Below are positions 9,701-18,028 of a stretch of DNA of 64,000 nt, piece by piece; the stretch's first letter is position 1, and each line of letters starts with the position of its first letter. Where the stretch lies: positions 4,030,001 through 4,094,000 of the forward strand of contig NZ_CP084560.1 of assembly GCF_021789175.1 (NCBI RefSeq). The letters run 5' to 3'. Both the position numbers and the translations under genes were made by a program. This stretch comes from Arthrobacter sp. FW306-2-2C-D06B (lineage in GTDB: Bacteria > Actinomycetota > Actinomycetes > Actinomycetales > Micrococcaceae). The notes below the pieces were generated by a model. That model was given only the letters and a program-made list of their open reading frames with translations. It had not been told where the DNA came from and searched no databases.

Positions 9701-11320
9701 TTAGTTGCCGCCGGCAGTGTTCCATGACTCTTCGGACACGGGGATCCACCACTCGCGGGCCTTGCCTTGGCCGATGTATTCGGGCCATCGGAAATCCGTC
9801 GGCGCGCTGAAATCGGCAGGAAGCAGGGGTGCCACGGCACCGCGGCGGCGCTTCTCGGCGTCGAACTCTGCCTTTGCCTCAGCCAGCACGTCACGAGAAG
9901 TCAGCAGATCCAGCACCATGCCGGCGATCATCTTGCCTGTCGCCGTGATGGTCGGGTCGATCGTCTCCGGTATGCCGCCCATGGCGGTCATGGCCCAGCC
10001 CGGGTATGCAGTGCCCTTCTCATCCGGCGCCAAGGTGGGCCGCGCCGTGTAGAAGCGGATAGTGGGCGCATACCAGGTCATTTCCACATAGTCATCGCTG
10101 GTCCAGTTCTGCTGGGTTGCCGGGATGTGCCGGCGCAGCTCTGTTTCGGCGTCCTGCGGGGTGATGAGCTCGGCCGTTGCCGGATGGAACGGATTTTCCA
10201 TGGGTTCCACTCCACACGAGGCTTGGATTTCGCGTCCGATCTCCCGGGCCCGCTCATCCAAAATCGGCGCTCCAACAGCCGCGATGTTGTCCCAGGCCAC
10301 CTGAGCGACAGTGTGGTTGGCGATGCCCGGACGGTTGCGCGCCACCCAGCGGGAACTAACGCTGCAGTGCGATGCAGCCGCGGCGAGTTCGGCATTGCGA
10401 TCCAGCACCGCCAGCACGGAGTCGGCCTCGGCGAGGCTCGGACAGCGCCAGGAGTACTGGATCTGGGCCAGCCCCGCAGGCTGGTTGTCCGCCGTCGCCT
10501 GTCCTGCGGTGAGGATCGCTTCCGACAGCGACCAACCGCCCGCCTGCGGCAGCATCGAATCCTGCGTGGTCTTGGTCAGCGAGAACATCGTGAACAGCGC
10601 CGCGTCCGCTCCAGGAGCCCGGGCGGCAGAGTGCGACGACGGGATGGGACTGTCGCCGTAGGTGTTGTTCCATCCCTCCGGGCTGTCGCAAGTGAAGGTG
10701 TAGATCTTGCTGTAGTAGGACCCGCAGTGGGTGTCCCAACGGACGGTGTTGCACAGGGGCATCATGTAGAACGGGTGGTACGAGATGATGGCATCCAGAT
10801 TGTCGTAATACCCGCGCAGGCCGTGGACCACCTTGGATCCCTGGACCTTCTCGGCCGGCTCGCCCGTGTAGACCAACGTGCCCGGGATGTGGTGCCGTTG
10901 CATCGTGTCTTTTGCGGCGAGGAACCCCGCGAGCGTCGAGATACCCAGAGCCGAGTGCGGATCCGTATGGCCCGGGGCAAAGCGCGACATGCCGGTTCGG
11001 GGCTCCCGCTTGGTGGACGCCGCCTGGCAATTGCCCGGAATGGCATCGTATTCGGCATAGCCCAGGATCCGCGTGCCGGGACCGGCGGGACTTGTCCATT
11101 CGGCGGCGAAGGCAGTGGGCATGCCCCCGCTGCCTTCCTCGACGGTGAAGCCATGCTCGCGCAACGTCTTGACGTACCAGGCGCACGACTCGTATTCGCG
11201 CCATGCTGGCTCGGCCAGCTCCCAAATATTCGTGTGCCAGGCGGAAAGCTGCTCTTTCTGCTGCTCCACCCACTCCCATGCCGTGGCCTTCAACTCGGCG
11301 TTCTTGGTCGTCCCGCTCAT
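9701..11320 (-). CDS. M20-family amidohydrolase, AbgB-like
   Basis: 539 residues. It resembles the subunit B type of aminobenzoyl-glutamate amidohydrolase in the M20D metallopeptidase/amidase clan. Visible signatures are GYAEYDAIPGNCQAAS near residue 90, with the acidic and polar metal-site residues, and PGHTDPHSALG near 120. The start was placed at the ATG with AGGAAGG upstream (about 11327-11333); an in-frame start seven codons earlier has no ribosome site. The natural substrate cannot be read. A small amide, carbamoyl or hydantoin derivative would fit the purine and amino-acid surroundings. It is the only gene between two repeat arrays and is convergent with bcp. Confidence 0.8.
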   Translation of the reverse strand: MSGTTKNAELKATAWEWVEQQKEQLSAWHTNIWELAEPAWREYESCAWYVKTLREHGFTVEEGSGGMPTAFAAEWTSPAGPGTRILGYAEYDAIPGNCQAASTKREPRTGMSRFAPGHTDPHSALGISTLAGFLAAKDTMQRHHIPGTLVYTGEPAEKVQGSKVVHGLRGYYDNLDAIISYHPFYMMPLCNTVRWDTHCGSYYSKIYTFTCDSPEGWNNTYGDSPIPSSHSAARAPGADAALFTMFSLTKTTQDSMLPQAGGWSLSEAILTAGQATADNQPAGLAQIQYSWRCPSLAEADSVLAVLDRNAELAAAASHCSVSSRWVARNRPGIANHTVAQVAWDNIAAVGAPILDERAREIGREIQASCGVEPMENPFHPATAELITPQDAETELRRHIPATQQNWTSDDYVEMTWYAPTIRFYTARPTLAPDEKGTAYPGWAMTAMGGIPETIDPTITATGKMIAGMVLDLLTSRDVLAEAKAEFDAEKRRRGAVAPLLPADFSAPTDFRWPEYIGQGKAREWWIPVSEESWNTAGGN

Positions 11321-11416
11321 CGTATTCCTTCCTAAAGTCATGCAGATCCAAAAACTGTTCCGCTACCCGGCGCCCGCCCCCAAGACCCTCACTCACATGT
11401 ATGGGCCTTCCGCCGG

Positions 11417-11485
11417 ACGCTCGCTCACTTGCCTAAAGAAAGTGAGCGAGCGTTGCCCGAAAGAGCGTCATACGTGAGCGAGCGT
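11417..11485. repeat. 32-base-period intergenic array 2
   Basis: One ACGCTCGCTCAC (11417-11428) faces two GTGAGCGAGCGT units (11442-11453, 11474-11485; period 32). The first two form a perfect 12-base stem with a 13-base loop. It lies upstream of the M20 gene and downstream of the ThDP enzyme gene on the minus strand. Confidence 0.85.
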
Positions 11486-11515
11486 CACAAGGGGCGTGGG
11501 GCGTTGTCGGAGCGG

Positions 11516-13114
11516 CTACTCGATGCTCACGTGGATGAGGCTTGGTCCTTTGACGGCGAGCGCTTTGGTGACCACCCCGGCGAGTTCGTCGAGGGATTCC
11601 ACGTTGAACGCCGTCAGACCGAAGCCTTCGGCCAGCCGCACCCAGTCGGGCTGCGTCAAGTTCACGCCGACGGGGGCCAGATCCCGGTCCTCCATGTTTT
11701 GCCGGATTTCCCCGTAGCCCCCGTTGTTGATGCAGATGATGGGCAGGTCCACGCCCTGCTCCACGGCGGTGATGAATTCCTGGACAGCGAACATGAGCGC
11801 GCCGTCGCCGATCAGCCCCACCACGGGACGATCGGGGTCGGCCACCTTTGCGCCAATCGCGGCCGGCAGTCCATAACCCAATGTGGCGTACGCGGGCGTG
11901 TACAGGAGCTGATGTGGCTTCTGCACGGGGAAGAAGGACGTGGTTCCGAAATAGGTGATCTGCGAGGAATCGCCCGCAATGACCGTGTCCGAGGGCAAGA
12001 CCGCTGCAAGGATCTCGTTGATTTGGGCCAGCACCGGCGCCATGGAACGGGCTTCGGTCCGCAGTTCGCCCCGCGGGTGGTCCAATTCCGGAGCGGGGCC
12101 CGGCTCATGTCCGGCGAGTGCCGCGAGCAGTTGGGGCACGACGGCGGACGCGTTGCCCAGGAGCTCGACGTCCGGCGCAAGATTGCACTGCAGTTGGGCG
12201 GGGTCGATGTCGATCCGGATGCACGAACCCTGCGGCACGATCTTGCCGCCCCACAGCTCTGACTCGCCCACCTTGGAACCGATCACCAGCAGCGCGTCGG
12301 AAGCGTTGCACAGATCCTGGGCCGCTGCGAGCCGGATTTCCGAGCCCAGCGACAAGGGATGGGCTTCCGGAATAGCGCCCTTCCCATTGATGGTGGTCAC
12401 CACGGGGGCTTGCAGGAGTTCTGCCAGTTCAAGCAGCGCGCCGCCGGTTCCGAGCGATCCGCCCCCGGCCAGGATCACCGGATTCGAAGCGCGGCCGAGG
12501 ATCTCCGCGGCGGTGGCAACGGCGTCGTCGGCTGCTGTTTTCGGCGCACCCAAGGGCCGGGCCTCCAGTGCGGAGGGGTCGACGTCGGACGCGCCCTCGA
12601 GGACGTCCAGCGGGATCTCGATGTGGACCGGTCGCGGCCGCCCGTGCGCGAAGAAGGAGAAGGCTTCGTGAATCAGCTCCACGGCCTCGCTGCCGCTGGC
12701 TACCCGCGTGCTGCGCCCGATCAGTGCCCGGACCGCACCCGTGGGGTCCTTCGTTTCGTGCAGCAGCCCGATGTCCGAGAACTCGCTGCCGCGCGGCGCG
12801 CCTGGGGACAGGATGATCATGGGCCGGGACTCGCAATAGGAAGTGGCCGCGGCGGACATCGCGTTCAGCAGGCCGGGTCCGGAGGTGGTGATCACGACGC
12901 CGGGAAGCCCCTTGAGCTGGCTCCATCCGTCGGAGCCGTACCCGGCTCCTTGTTCATGACGGGTGGTCACGGGGCGAATGCCGAGCGGCTCCAGGTGCCG
13001 GTAGAACTCGAGGTTGTGGGTGCCGGGGATTCCGAAGATCGCGTCGATCCCGTAGTTCCGCAGCGTGGTCATGACGGCAAGGCCGACGTTGTTGGTGGGG
13101 ATGGAAGTGGTCAA
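11516..13114 (-). CDS. Thiamine-diphosphate-dependent 2-oxoacid decarboxylase, possibly AruI-like
   Basis: 532 residues in PYR-central-PP order. The PYR domain keeps the activating Glu54 (TTRHEQGAGYGSDG), unlike Gcl, and the ThDP/Mg motif is GDGALMF...CINNGGYGEI near 415-445. The sequence around the PYR glutamate and TSGPGLLNA recalls 5-guanidino-2-oxopentanoate decarboxylases (AruI), but benzoylformate decarboxylase- or acetolactate-synthase-like functions remain possible. It is the last gene of an operon with an amino-acid ABC transporter and is divergent from a TetR regulator and an aminotransferase. Together they could import an amino acid, transaminate it and decarboxylate the 2-oxoacid. 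The exact substrate is inferred. Confidence 0.78.
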   Translation of the reverse strand: MTTSIPTNNVGLAVMTTLRNYGIDAIFGIPGTHNLEFYRHLEPLGIRPVTTRHEQGAGYGSDGWSQLKGLPGVVITTSGPGLLNAMSAAATSYCESRPMIILSPGAPRGSEFSDIGLLHETKDPTGAVRALIGRSTRVASGSEAVELIHEAFSFFAHGRPRPVHIEIPLDVLEGASDVDPSALEARPLGAPKTAADDAVATAAEILGRASNPVILAGGGSLGTGGALLELAELLQAPVVTTINGKGAIPEAHPLSLGSEIRLAAAQDLCNASDALLVIGSKVGESELWGGKIVPQGSCIRIDIDPAQLQCNLAPDVELLGNASAVVPQLLAALAGHEPGPAPELDHPRGELRTEARSMAPVLAQINEILAAVLPSDTVIAGDSSQITYFGTTSFFPVQKPHQLLYTPAYATLGYGLPAAIGAKVADPDRPVVGLIGDGALMFAVQEFITAVEQGVDLPIICINNGGYGEIRQNMEDRDLAPVGVNLTQPDWVRLAEGFGLTAFNVESLDELAGVVTKALAVKGPSLIHVSIE

Positions 13115-13137
13115 GGTTGGATTCCTTAATGTGTGGC

Positions 13138-13896
13138 CTAGAGAACTTTGGAGAGGAACGCCTTTGTTCGCTCGTGCTGGGGGCGGGAGATGATTTCGTT
13201 GGGATCGCCGGCTTCGACGATGACGCCGCCGTCCATGAACGCGACGACGTCGGCCACTTCGCGGGCAAAGCCCATCTCGTGGGTTACGACGATCATGGTC
13301 ATGCCGTCGCGGGCCAGGGCTTTCATGACGTCGAGGACTTCGCCCACGAGTTCGGGATCGAGTGCGGAGGTTGGCTCGTCGAAGAGCATGAGGCCGGGCT
13401 TCATGGACAACGCCCGGGCAATGGCGACGCGCTGCTGCTGGCCGCCGGAGAGTTGGGCCGGATAGTGTCCAGTGCGGTCGGCGAGGCCCACCTTGGCCAG
13501 GAGCTCGCGGGCTTCGGCCTCGGCTTGGGCCTTGGGAACCTTGAGGAGTTTTACCGGGCCCATCATGACGTTTTCGAGGGCTGTCATGTGGCCGAAGAGG
13601 TTGAAGGACTGGAACACCATGCCGATCCTGGAGCGGCGTTTGTTGATGTCCTTCTGGTGTGCCTCGATGAGCCTGTCGCCGTGGACCTCGTAGCCGATCA
13701 TGCGGCCGCCCACCAGGATGGTTCCGGAGCTGGTGGTTTCGAGGTGGTTGACGCAGCGGAGCAAGGTGGATTTGCCGGAACCGGAGGGGCCGATCAAGCA
13801 GGCTACTTGGCCGGATTCGACCGTGAAGTTGATGCCTTTGAGGACCTCCATGCCGGAGAAATCCTTGTGCACGTTGAGAAACTGGACTTCAGACAT
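13138..13896 (-). CDS. Amino-acid ABC transporter ATP-binding protein
   Basis: 252 residues, the length of GlnQ/ArtP-type ATPases. Walker [10 protein letters not shown] is at 36-44, the ABC signature LSGGQQQ at 149-155, Walker B LMLFDEP at 169-175, and the switch His lies in VTHEMGF. It powers polar amino-acid uptake. The gene lies five bases after the permease gene and 23 bases before the ThDP decarboxylase gene, all on the minus strand, which makes a four-gene operon headed by the binding protein. Confidence 0.95.
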   Translation of the reverse strand: MSEVQFLNVHKDFSGMEVLKGINFTVESGQVACLIGPSGSGKSTLLRCVNHLETTSSGTILVGGRMIGYEVHGDRLIEAHQKDINKRRSRIGMVFQSFNLFGHMTALENVMMGPVKLLKVPKAQAEAEARELLAKVGLADRTGHYPAQLSGGQQQRVAIARALSMKPGLMLFDEPTSALDPELVGEVLDVMKALARDGMTMIVVTHEMGFAREVADVVAFMDGGVIVEAGDPNEIISRPQHERTKAFLSKVL

Positions 13897-13901
13897 TGCC
13901 G

Positions 13902-14798
13902 CTACGCCTTTCGTGCCTGGATGGCGTTGCCGCGGGAGTACCGCTTCTCAACGCGGGCCTGGACGAGCGAGAGGATGGTGGTGAGCAGGATGTACCAGAG
14001 GCTCGCCACGATCAGGAGCGGGATCTGCTGGAGGTTGCGGGCGTAGATCTGCTGGGCGTTGTACAACAAGTCACCGACGCCGATCACGATCACCAGGGAG
14101 GTGGTCTTGAGCATGGAGATGGTCTCATTGCCTACCGGCGGAAGGATGATCTTCATGGCCTGGGGGATGACCACGTGGCGCAGGGTTTCCATCCGGCTGA
14201 AACCCATGGCGTGGGAGGCCTCGGACTGTCCAGCGGGAACACCCATCAGGCCGGCACGCACGATTTCGGCCATGTAGGCCCCTTCGTTCAAGCCCAGGCC
14301 CAGGATGCCTGCCACGAACAGCGGGAGGACATCGTTGGTGTTCCATTCCACCAACATGGGACCGCCGGGGATGCCGATGCCGATGGTGGGGAAGAGAACA
14401 GCAGCGAAGCCCCAGAAAAGCATCTGCACCATGAGCGGCGTGCCCCGTAAAAACCAGATGTAAGCGCCGGCCACGCCGCGCAGGAGCGCGTTGTCAGACA
14501 TCCGCATGACCGCGATCACCAGGCCGATCACGAGTCCCAAGACCATGGCAATGGCCGTGAGTTCGATCGTGGTCAGGAGGCCGTTGAGGATACGGATATC
14601 GAACAGGTACTTGGCCACGGTGGGCCAGCCGAAGCCGGGGTTGGTGACGATGACGTAGGCGCCCATCAGCGCGAACAGTCCCACCACCACCATGGCGATC
14701 AGTTGTCCGGGCCGTTTGCGCTTGAGCACGGGCCGCGACGCCAAATCCGCGAAGTCATGCCGTGCCTCGGCGGCGACTGGCAGCTCGGACACGGTCAT
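13902..14798 (-). CDS. Amino-acid ABC transporter permease (HisMQ type)
   Basis: 298 residues. A hydrophilic N-terminal segment of about 30 residues precedes the first membrane helix ([19 protein letters not shown]); four or five more helices follow. The EAA-type loop that contacts the ATPase is visible as [22 protein letters not shown] followed by GF. The start is the ATG at 14798, whose ATGA overlaps the stop of the binding-protein gene, giving coupled translation. A much longer in-frame version upstream is antisense-composition noise over the binding-protein gene. A single permease suggests a homodimer. Confidence 0.93.
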   Translation of the reverse strand: MTVSELPVAAEARHDFADLASRPVLKRKRPGQLIAMVVVGLFALMGAYVIVTNPGFGWPTVAKYLFDIRILNGLLTTIELTAIAMVLGLVIGLVIAVMRMSDNALLRGVAGAYIWFLRGTPLMVQMLFWGFAAVLFPTIGIGIPGGPMLVEWNTNDVLPLFVAGILGLGLNEGAYMAEIVRAGLMGVPAGQSEASHAMGFSRMETLRHVVIPQAMKIILPPVGNETISMLKTTSLVIVIGVGDLLYNAQQIYARNLQQIPLLIVASLWYILLTTILSLVQARVEKRYSRGNAIQARKA

Positions 14799-15754
14799 GA
14801 CCCCGCCGTCGGGTTGACCTCGGACTTGGTGATGATGCCGGACTTGAGGTTCCAGGCGTCCATGATCTTGGCGTAGGTTCCATCGTCCATGAGCGACTGG
14901 ACTGCCGCCTGGAACGCCTTGGACAGGCCGCCGTCGTCCTTCGGGCTCACGACGCCGGACAAGGACGGCTCCACGAGGATGGAGTCCACGGAGGTGAAGG
15001 CGTCCGGCTGCAGCTGGGCGTAGTATCCGGTGAGCGCGTTGTCGGCCACGAGTGCCTGGGCACGGCCCGATGCCACGGCCTGGTTGACGTTGTCCTGCTG
15101 GGGCAGCAGCAGGGAAACAGGCTTGTCCTTGCCGGCGTCGGCGCACTTCTTGTCGAACGACGGAAGCACGCTCAGCGCCTGCGTCGTCCCGGTCTGGGCA
15201 GCGACGGTCTTCCCGCAGAGGTCCAGTTCCGAGTTGATGCCCAGTGGATTGCCCTTTTTGACCATGACGGATGTCCCTCCGCGCATGTAGCTGACCATGT
15301 TGACTTTGTCCTTGCGCTCGTCCGTGATGGAGAAAGCGGCCCAGGACGCGTCGTAGCGGCGGGCCTCGATGCCGGCCAGGATGCCGTTGAAGTCGGCCTT
15401 TTCTATCTTGATGGTGACGCCCATCTTCTTCGCCACGGCCAACGCCATGTCCGGTTCGAGGCCGACAATCTTGCCTTGGTCATCGGTGAAGTCGATGGGG
15501 GCGTAGGTGGGGTCCGTGACGAGGGTCAGTGCGCCTTTGCTCTTGATGGCGGCCGGAAGCAGCGTCTGAACCTTGGAATCGGCTTGAACGGCCTGCGCGA
15601 GTTCCTGGCCGCTTTGAGTGCTTTGGCCGCCGGCCGATGCATTGCCGGAGGCGGTAGCGGCCACACCCTCTGTGTTTGAGCAAGCCGTCGTCAATGCCAG
15701 GAAACTGATGGCTGCCGCTGCCACGAGCGGGCTTTTCATGCCGTTTCGCATCAT
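14795..15754 (-). CDS. Amino-acid ABC transporter substrate-binding lipoprotein
   Basis: 319 residues, SBP_bac_3 (cluster 3, polar amino acids). The signal peptide ends in a lipobox, LTTAC, giving a membrane-anchored extracellular receptor. A Gly/Ser/Thr linker follows to about residue 60. The mature domain has the usual start GALTLVTDPTYAPIDF and the hinge YDASWAAFSITDERKD. Two cysteines (LCGKTVAAQ and KKCADAG) probably pair. A GGAG ribosome site lies eight bases before the ATG. The gene heads the transporter/decarboxylase operon and its promoter region holds the strong palindromes at 15779-15808 shared with the divergent tetR gene. Confidence 0.93.
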   Translation of the reverse strand: MMRNGMKSPLVAAAAISFLALTTACSNTEGVAATASGNASAGGQSTQSGQELAQAVQADSKVQTLLPAAIKSKGALTLVTDPTYAPIDFTDDQGKIVGLEPDMALAVAKKMGVTIKIEKADFNGILAGIEARRYDASWAAFSITDERKDKVNMVSYMRGGTSVMVKKGNPLGINSELDLCGKTVAAQTGTTQALSVLPSFDKKCADAGKDKPVSLLLPQQDNVNQAVASGRAQALVADNALTGYYAQLQPDAFTSVDSILVEPSLSGVVSPKDDGGLSKAFQAAVQSLMDDGTYAKIMDAWNLKSGIITKSEVNPTAGS

Positions 15755-15778
15755 TTGTGGATCTCCGGTTCGAGTCGG

Positions 15779-15808
15779 GTTGAAATAACAATATGTTCAA
15801 CTTATTGT
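15779..15808. promoter_or_regulatory. Probable TetR operator in the transporter/tetR divergent region
   Basis: The 21 bases at 15788-15808 read ACAATA-n-GTT-n-AAC-n-TATTGT, palindromic at 18 of 21 positions. A second inverted repeat, GTTGAA (15779-15784) and TTCAAC (15796-15801), overlaps it. Position between two divergent genes and the symmetry fit autoregulation plus control of the transporter operon by the adjacent TetR protein. Confidence 0.7.
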
Positions 15809-15925
15809 GAGATGAGTAACAACGCGTGTCAAGGGACCATGGCAACATCGTGGAGAGATGACTACCGGCACCCACAAGGCGCCCCACCTGGACCAGCGCG
15901 ACCAGACAAACGAAGGAGCAACGGC

Positions 15926-16606
15926 ATGAGCGAGACAAACCCGGGCCGCCGCACACGAAGCGTCACGGCAGAAGCCATGGCAGAACGCCGGCAGAGCATC
16001 CTGCACCATGCCTCGCAGGTAATCTCCCGCGAAGGCGTGGAGGGCTGCTCCTTCGCCGAACTGTCCGAGGCTTCAGGTTTCAGCATCGGCATGATCCAGC
16101 ACTATTTCCGGCACCGGGAACGGCTCATCGGCGCCGCGGTGGAGTACCGCATCGACGAATCCCTCGCCGAATGGCAGCGCATCTACGATCACGGCAACAA
16201 CGCGGTGGAACGCCTGCACGATCTGCTGACGTTCTCCATCCAAAGCGACACCCCGTTCGAAGAAGCGTGGGGATTCTGGCTGCAGATCTACGCCGCCGCC
16301 CACAAGAACTCCGAGATCAGGGAAAGCGTCGCAGCAGTCTGGACGTCATGGCGAGGGCTGTTCGTCAGGGCGCTCGAAGAAGCCGTGGACGAGAAACTGC
16401 TCCAGCCGGCCATCGATGTTGACGAAGTGGCCACGTTGCTTCTGGCCACGATCGATGGCCTCGCGATCGAGTCCTTGAACGGGGTCCACAGCTTCTCACC
16501 TGCGGAGATGATCGAAACCCTGCACCGCTTTGCCGCCCGGGAGTTCGGCATTGACGCCGACGAATTCATCCACAAAAAGCGCTCCAGGCTCGTGGACGCT
16601 CACTAG
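15926..16606 (+). CDS. TetR-family transcriptional regulator
   Basis: 226 residues. The N-terminal helix-turn-helix lies at about 22-68 (RRQSILHHASQVIS to GFSIGMIQHYFRHRERL), the usual TetR spacing; the rest is the all-helical ligand-binding and dimer domain. The start was set at the ATG with GAAGGAG seven bases upstream; the longer frame to 15755 crosses the operator and is not used. It is divergent from the transporter operon and co-directional with the aminotransferase, so it most likely controls both. The ligand is probably the amino acid or its 2-oxoacid, by inference from its neighbours. Confidence 0.9.
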   Translation: MSETNPGRRTRSVTAEAMAERRQSILHHASQVISREGVEGCSFAELSEASGFSIGMIQHYFRHRERLIGAAVEYRIDESLAEWQRIYDHGNNAVERLHDLLTFSIQSDTPFEEAWGFWLQIYAAAHKNSEIRESVAAVWTSWRGLFVRALEEAVDEKLLQPAIDVDEVATLLLATIDGLAIESLNGVHSFSPAEMIETLHRFAAREFGIDADEFIHKKRSRLVDAH

Positions 16607-16619
16607 GACACACACGCGC

Positions 16620-16639
16620 GGGGCGCATCGAAGCGCCCC
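16620..16639 (+). terminator. Hairpin between tetR and the aminotransferase gene
   Basis: GGGGCGC (16620-16626) pairs with GCGCCCC (16633-16639) over a 6-base loop, followed by ACTAAAAAG. It may partly terminate or attenuate readthrough from tetR into the aminotransferase gene. Confidence 0.45.
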
Positions 16640-16673
16640 ACTAAAAAGCGCCCACCAACACCGAAGGACCACC

Positions 16674-17885
16674 ATGACCACCACGACAGAGCTGTCCCAT
16701 ACCGGCCGGATGGCCAAGCGTGCGGCCGGTTTCCAGCCCTCCCCCGTCCGCGCAGTCTTCGATGTTTCCATGCAGCCGGGCATGATCTCCCTCGCCGGCG
16801 GCAACCCCTACCTGCCCGTCCTGCCGATGGAGCGCATCGCCGCCATGGCGTCCGACGTCGTCGCTCGCCGCGGGCTGGAAGCCCTCCAGTACGGCTCCGG
16901 CGCTGGAACCGAGGACCTCCAGGCGCTGATCTGCCAGGTCATGGAACTCGAGGGCATCAAGACCTCCCCGCAAAACGTGCAGATCACCGCGGGCTCGCAG
17001 ATGGCGCTGGAACTCGTGACCAAGCTTTTCTGCGATCCGGGAGACGTAGTGATCGCGGAAGGACCCACCTACGTGGGCGCGCTCGGCGTGTTCGAAGGCT
17101 TCCAGGCCGACGTAGCCCACGTGGCGATGGACAACGACGGCGTCGATCCCGACCGCCTCCAGGACGTCATTTCAGGGCTCAAAGCCGCGGGCAAGACCAT
17201 CAAGTTCTTCTACACGATTCCCAACTTCAACAACCCCTGCGGCATCAGCCTTTCCCTGGAGCGGCGGCAGCGCGTGGTGGACATTTGCCGCGCGGAAGGC
17301 GTGCTGATCGTCGAGGACAACCCTTACGGCTTGCTGACCTTCGATGGCACGCTCAAGCCGGCCTTGCACTCACTCGACCCGGACAACGTGTTCTACCTGG
17401 GCTCGTTCTCAAAGATCTTCGCCCCCGGCCTTCGCGTTGGTTGGGTCGTTGCGCCCCACGAGGTGCGCGGCCGCCTCCAGATCGCCTCCGAGGCCACCAC
17501 CATCTGCCCCTCGGTCTTGAGCCAACTGGTGGTGGAGCAGTACATCAGCAGCTTCGACTGGCGGGACCAGATTGCGGCGTACAGTGCCGTCTACGCCTCC
17601 CGCTGCAAAGCCACCCTCGACGCCTTGGCCGCCTACATGCCCGAAGGAACCCGTTGGACCACACCCACTGGTGGCTTCTTCACCTGGGTCACGCTGCCCG
17701 AAGGGATCGACACCGAGCACGTGCTGGCCGCTGCCATCGAGGCGGGAGTCGTGTTTGTGCCCGGCAGTGCCTTCTACGCCGACGGCGGTGGCAGCAACCA
17801 GCTCCGCATCGCCTTCTCGTACGCGCCGGAGGAGCAGCTCACCGAGGGAGTCAAGCGCTTGGCTGAGGCCATCCGCCGGGCCTAA
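16674..17885 (+). CDS. PLP-dependent aminotransferase, fold type I (LysN/MocR-like)
   Basis: 403 residues. It matches 2-aminoadipate/aromatic-type class I aminotransferases without a DNA-binding domain. The pattern SLAGGNPYL near 38 is the family start, the NFNNPCG motif (about 187-193) holds the PLP-contacting Asn, and the Schiff-base Lys lies in GSFSKIFAPGLRVGW near 247. The final Arg region FSYAPEEQL is present. The start is the ATG with GAAGGA six bases upstream. Position next to tetR and opposite the transporter and ThDP decarboxylase suggests it makes the 2-oxoacid that the decarboxylase uses; substrate not determined. Confidence 0.88.
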   Translation: MTTTTELSHTGRMAKRAAGFQPSPVRAVFDVSMQPGMISLAGGNPYLPVLPMERIAAMASDVVARRGLEALQYGSGAGTEDLQALICQVMELEGIKTSPQNVQITAGSQMALELVTKLFCDPGDVVIAEGPTYVGALGVFEGFQADVAHVAMDNDGVDPDRLQDVISGLKAAGKTIKFFYTIPNFNNPCGISLSLERRQRVVDICRAEGVLIVEDNPYGLLTFDGTLKPALHSLDPDNVFYLGSFSKIFAPGLRVGWVVAPHEVRGRLQIASEATTICPSVLSQLVVEQYISSFDWRDQIAAYSAVYASRCKATLDALAAYMPEGTRWTTPTGGFFTWVTLPEGIDTEHVLAAAIEAGVVFVPGSAFYADGGGSNQLRIAFSYAPEEQLTEGVKRLAEAIRRA

Positions 17886-17887
17886 GC

Positions 17888-17953
17888 CCCAACTGACTCG
17901 CATTTGGTGTCGTTTTGGAGGCTGAGAACGACATTAAGTGCGAGCTAGTTGGG
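17888..17953. repeat. 66-base palindromic repeat, copy 2
   Basis: It starts CCCAACTGACTCGC and ends GCGAGCTAGTTGGG. The inner arms are more diverged than in copy 1 (GTGTCGTTTT against GAACGACATT). It has exactly the length of copies at 2765 and 61256 and sits directly behind the aminotransferase stop. Confidence 0.8.
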
Positions 17954-17972
17954 TCCGGCCGCAAGCAACACA

Positions 17973-18016
17973 AAACCCCGACGTCGGCACCCACCTGAGT
18001 GCCGACGTCGGGGTTT
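17973..18016. terminator. Bidirectional terminator
   Basis: AAACCCCGACGTCGGCAC (17973-17990) and its exact complement (17999-18016) form an 18-base stem with an 8-base loop, ending in TTT on both strands. It separates the convergent aminotransferase and amidohydrolase genes. Confidence 0.88.
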
Positions 18017-18028
18017 AACTGTGTTCAC

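Noticed and set aside
9767..11335. 522-codon plus-strand open frame opposite the M20 gene
   Set aside because: Antisense shadow; no ribosome site and no motifs, while the minus strand shows clear M20 signatures.
16607..16673. Riboswitch or leader before the aminotransferase gene
   Set aside because: Only a simple short hairpin is visible; no conserved riboswitch core.
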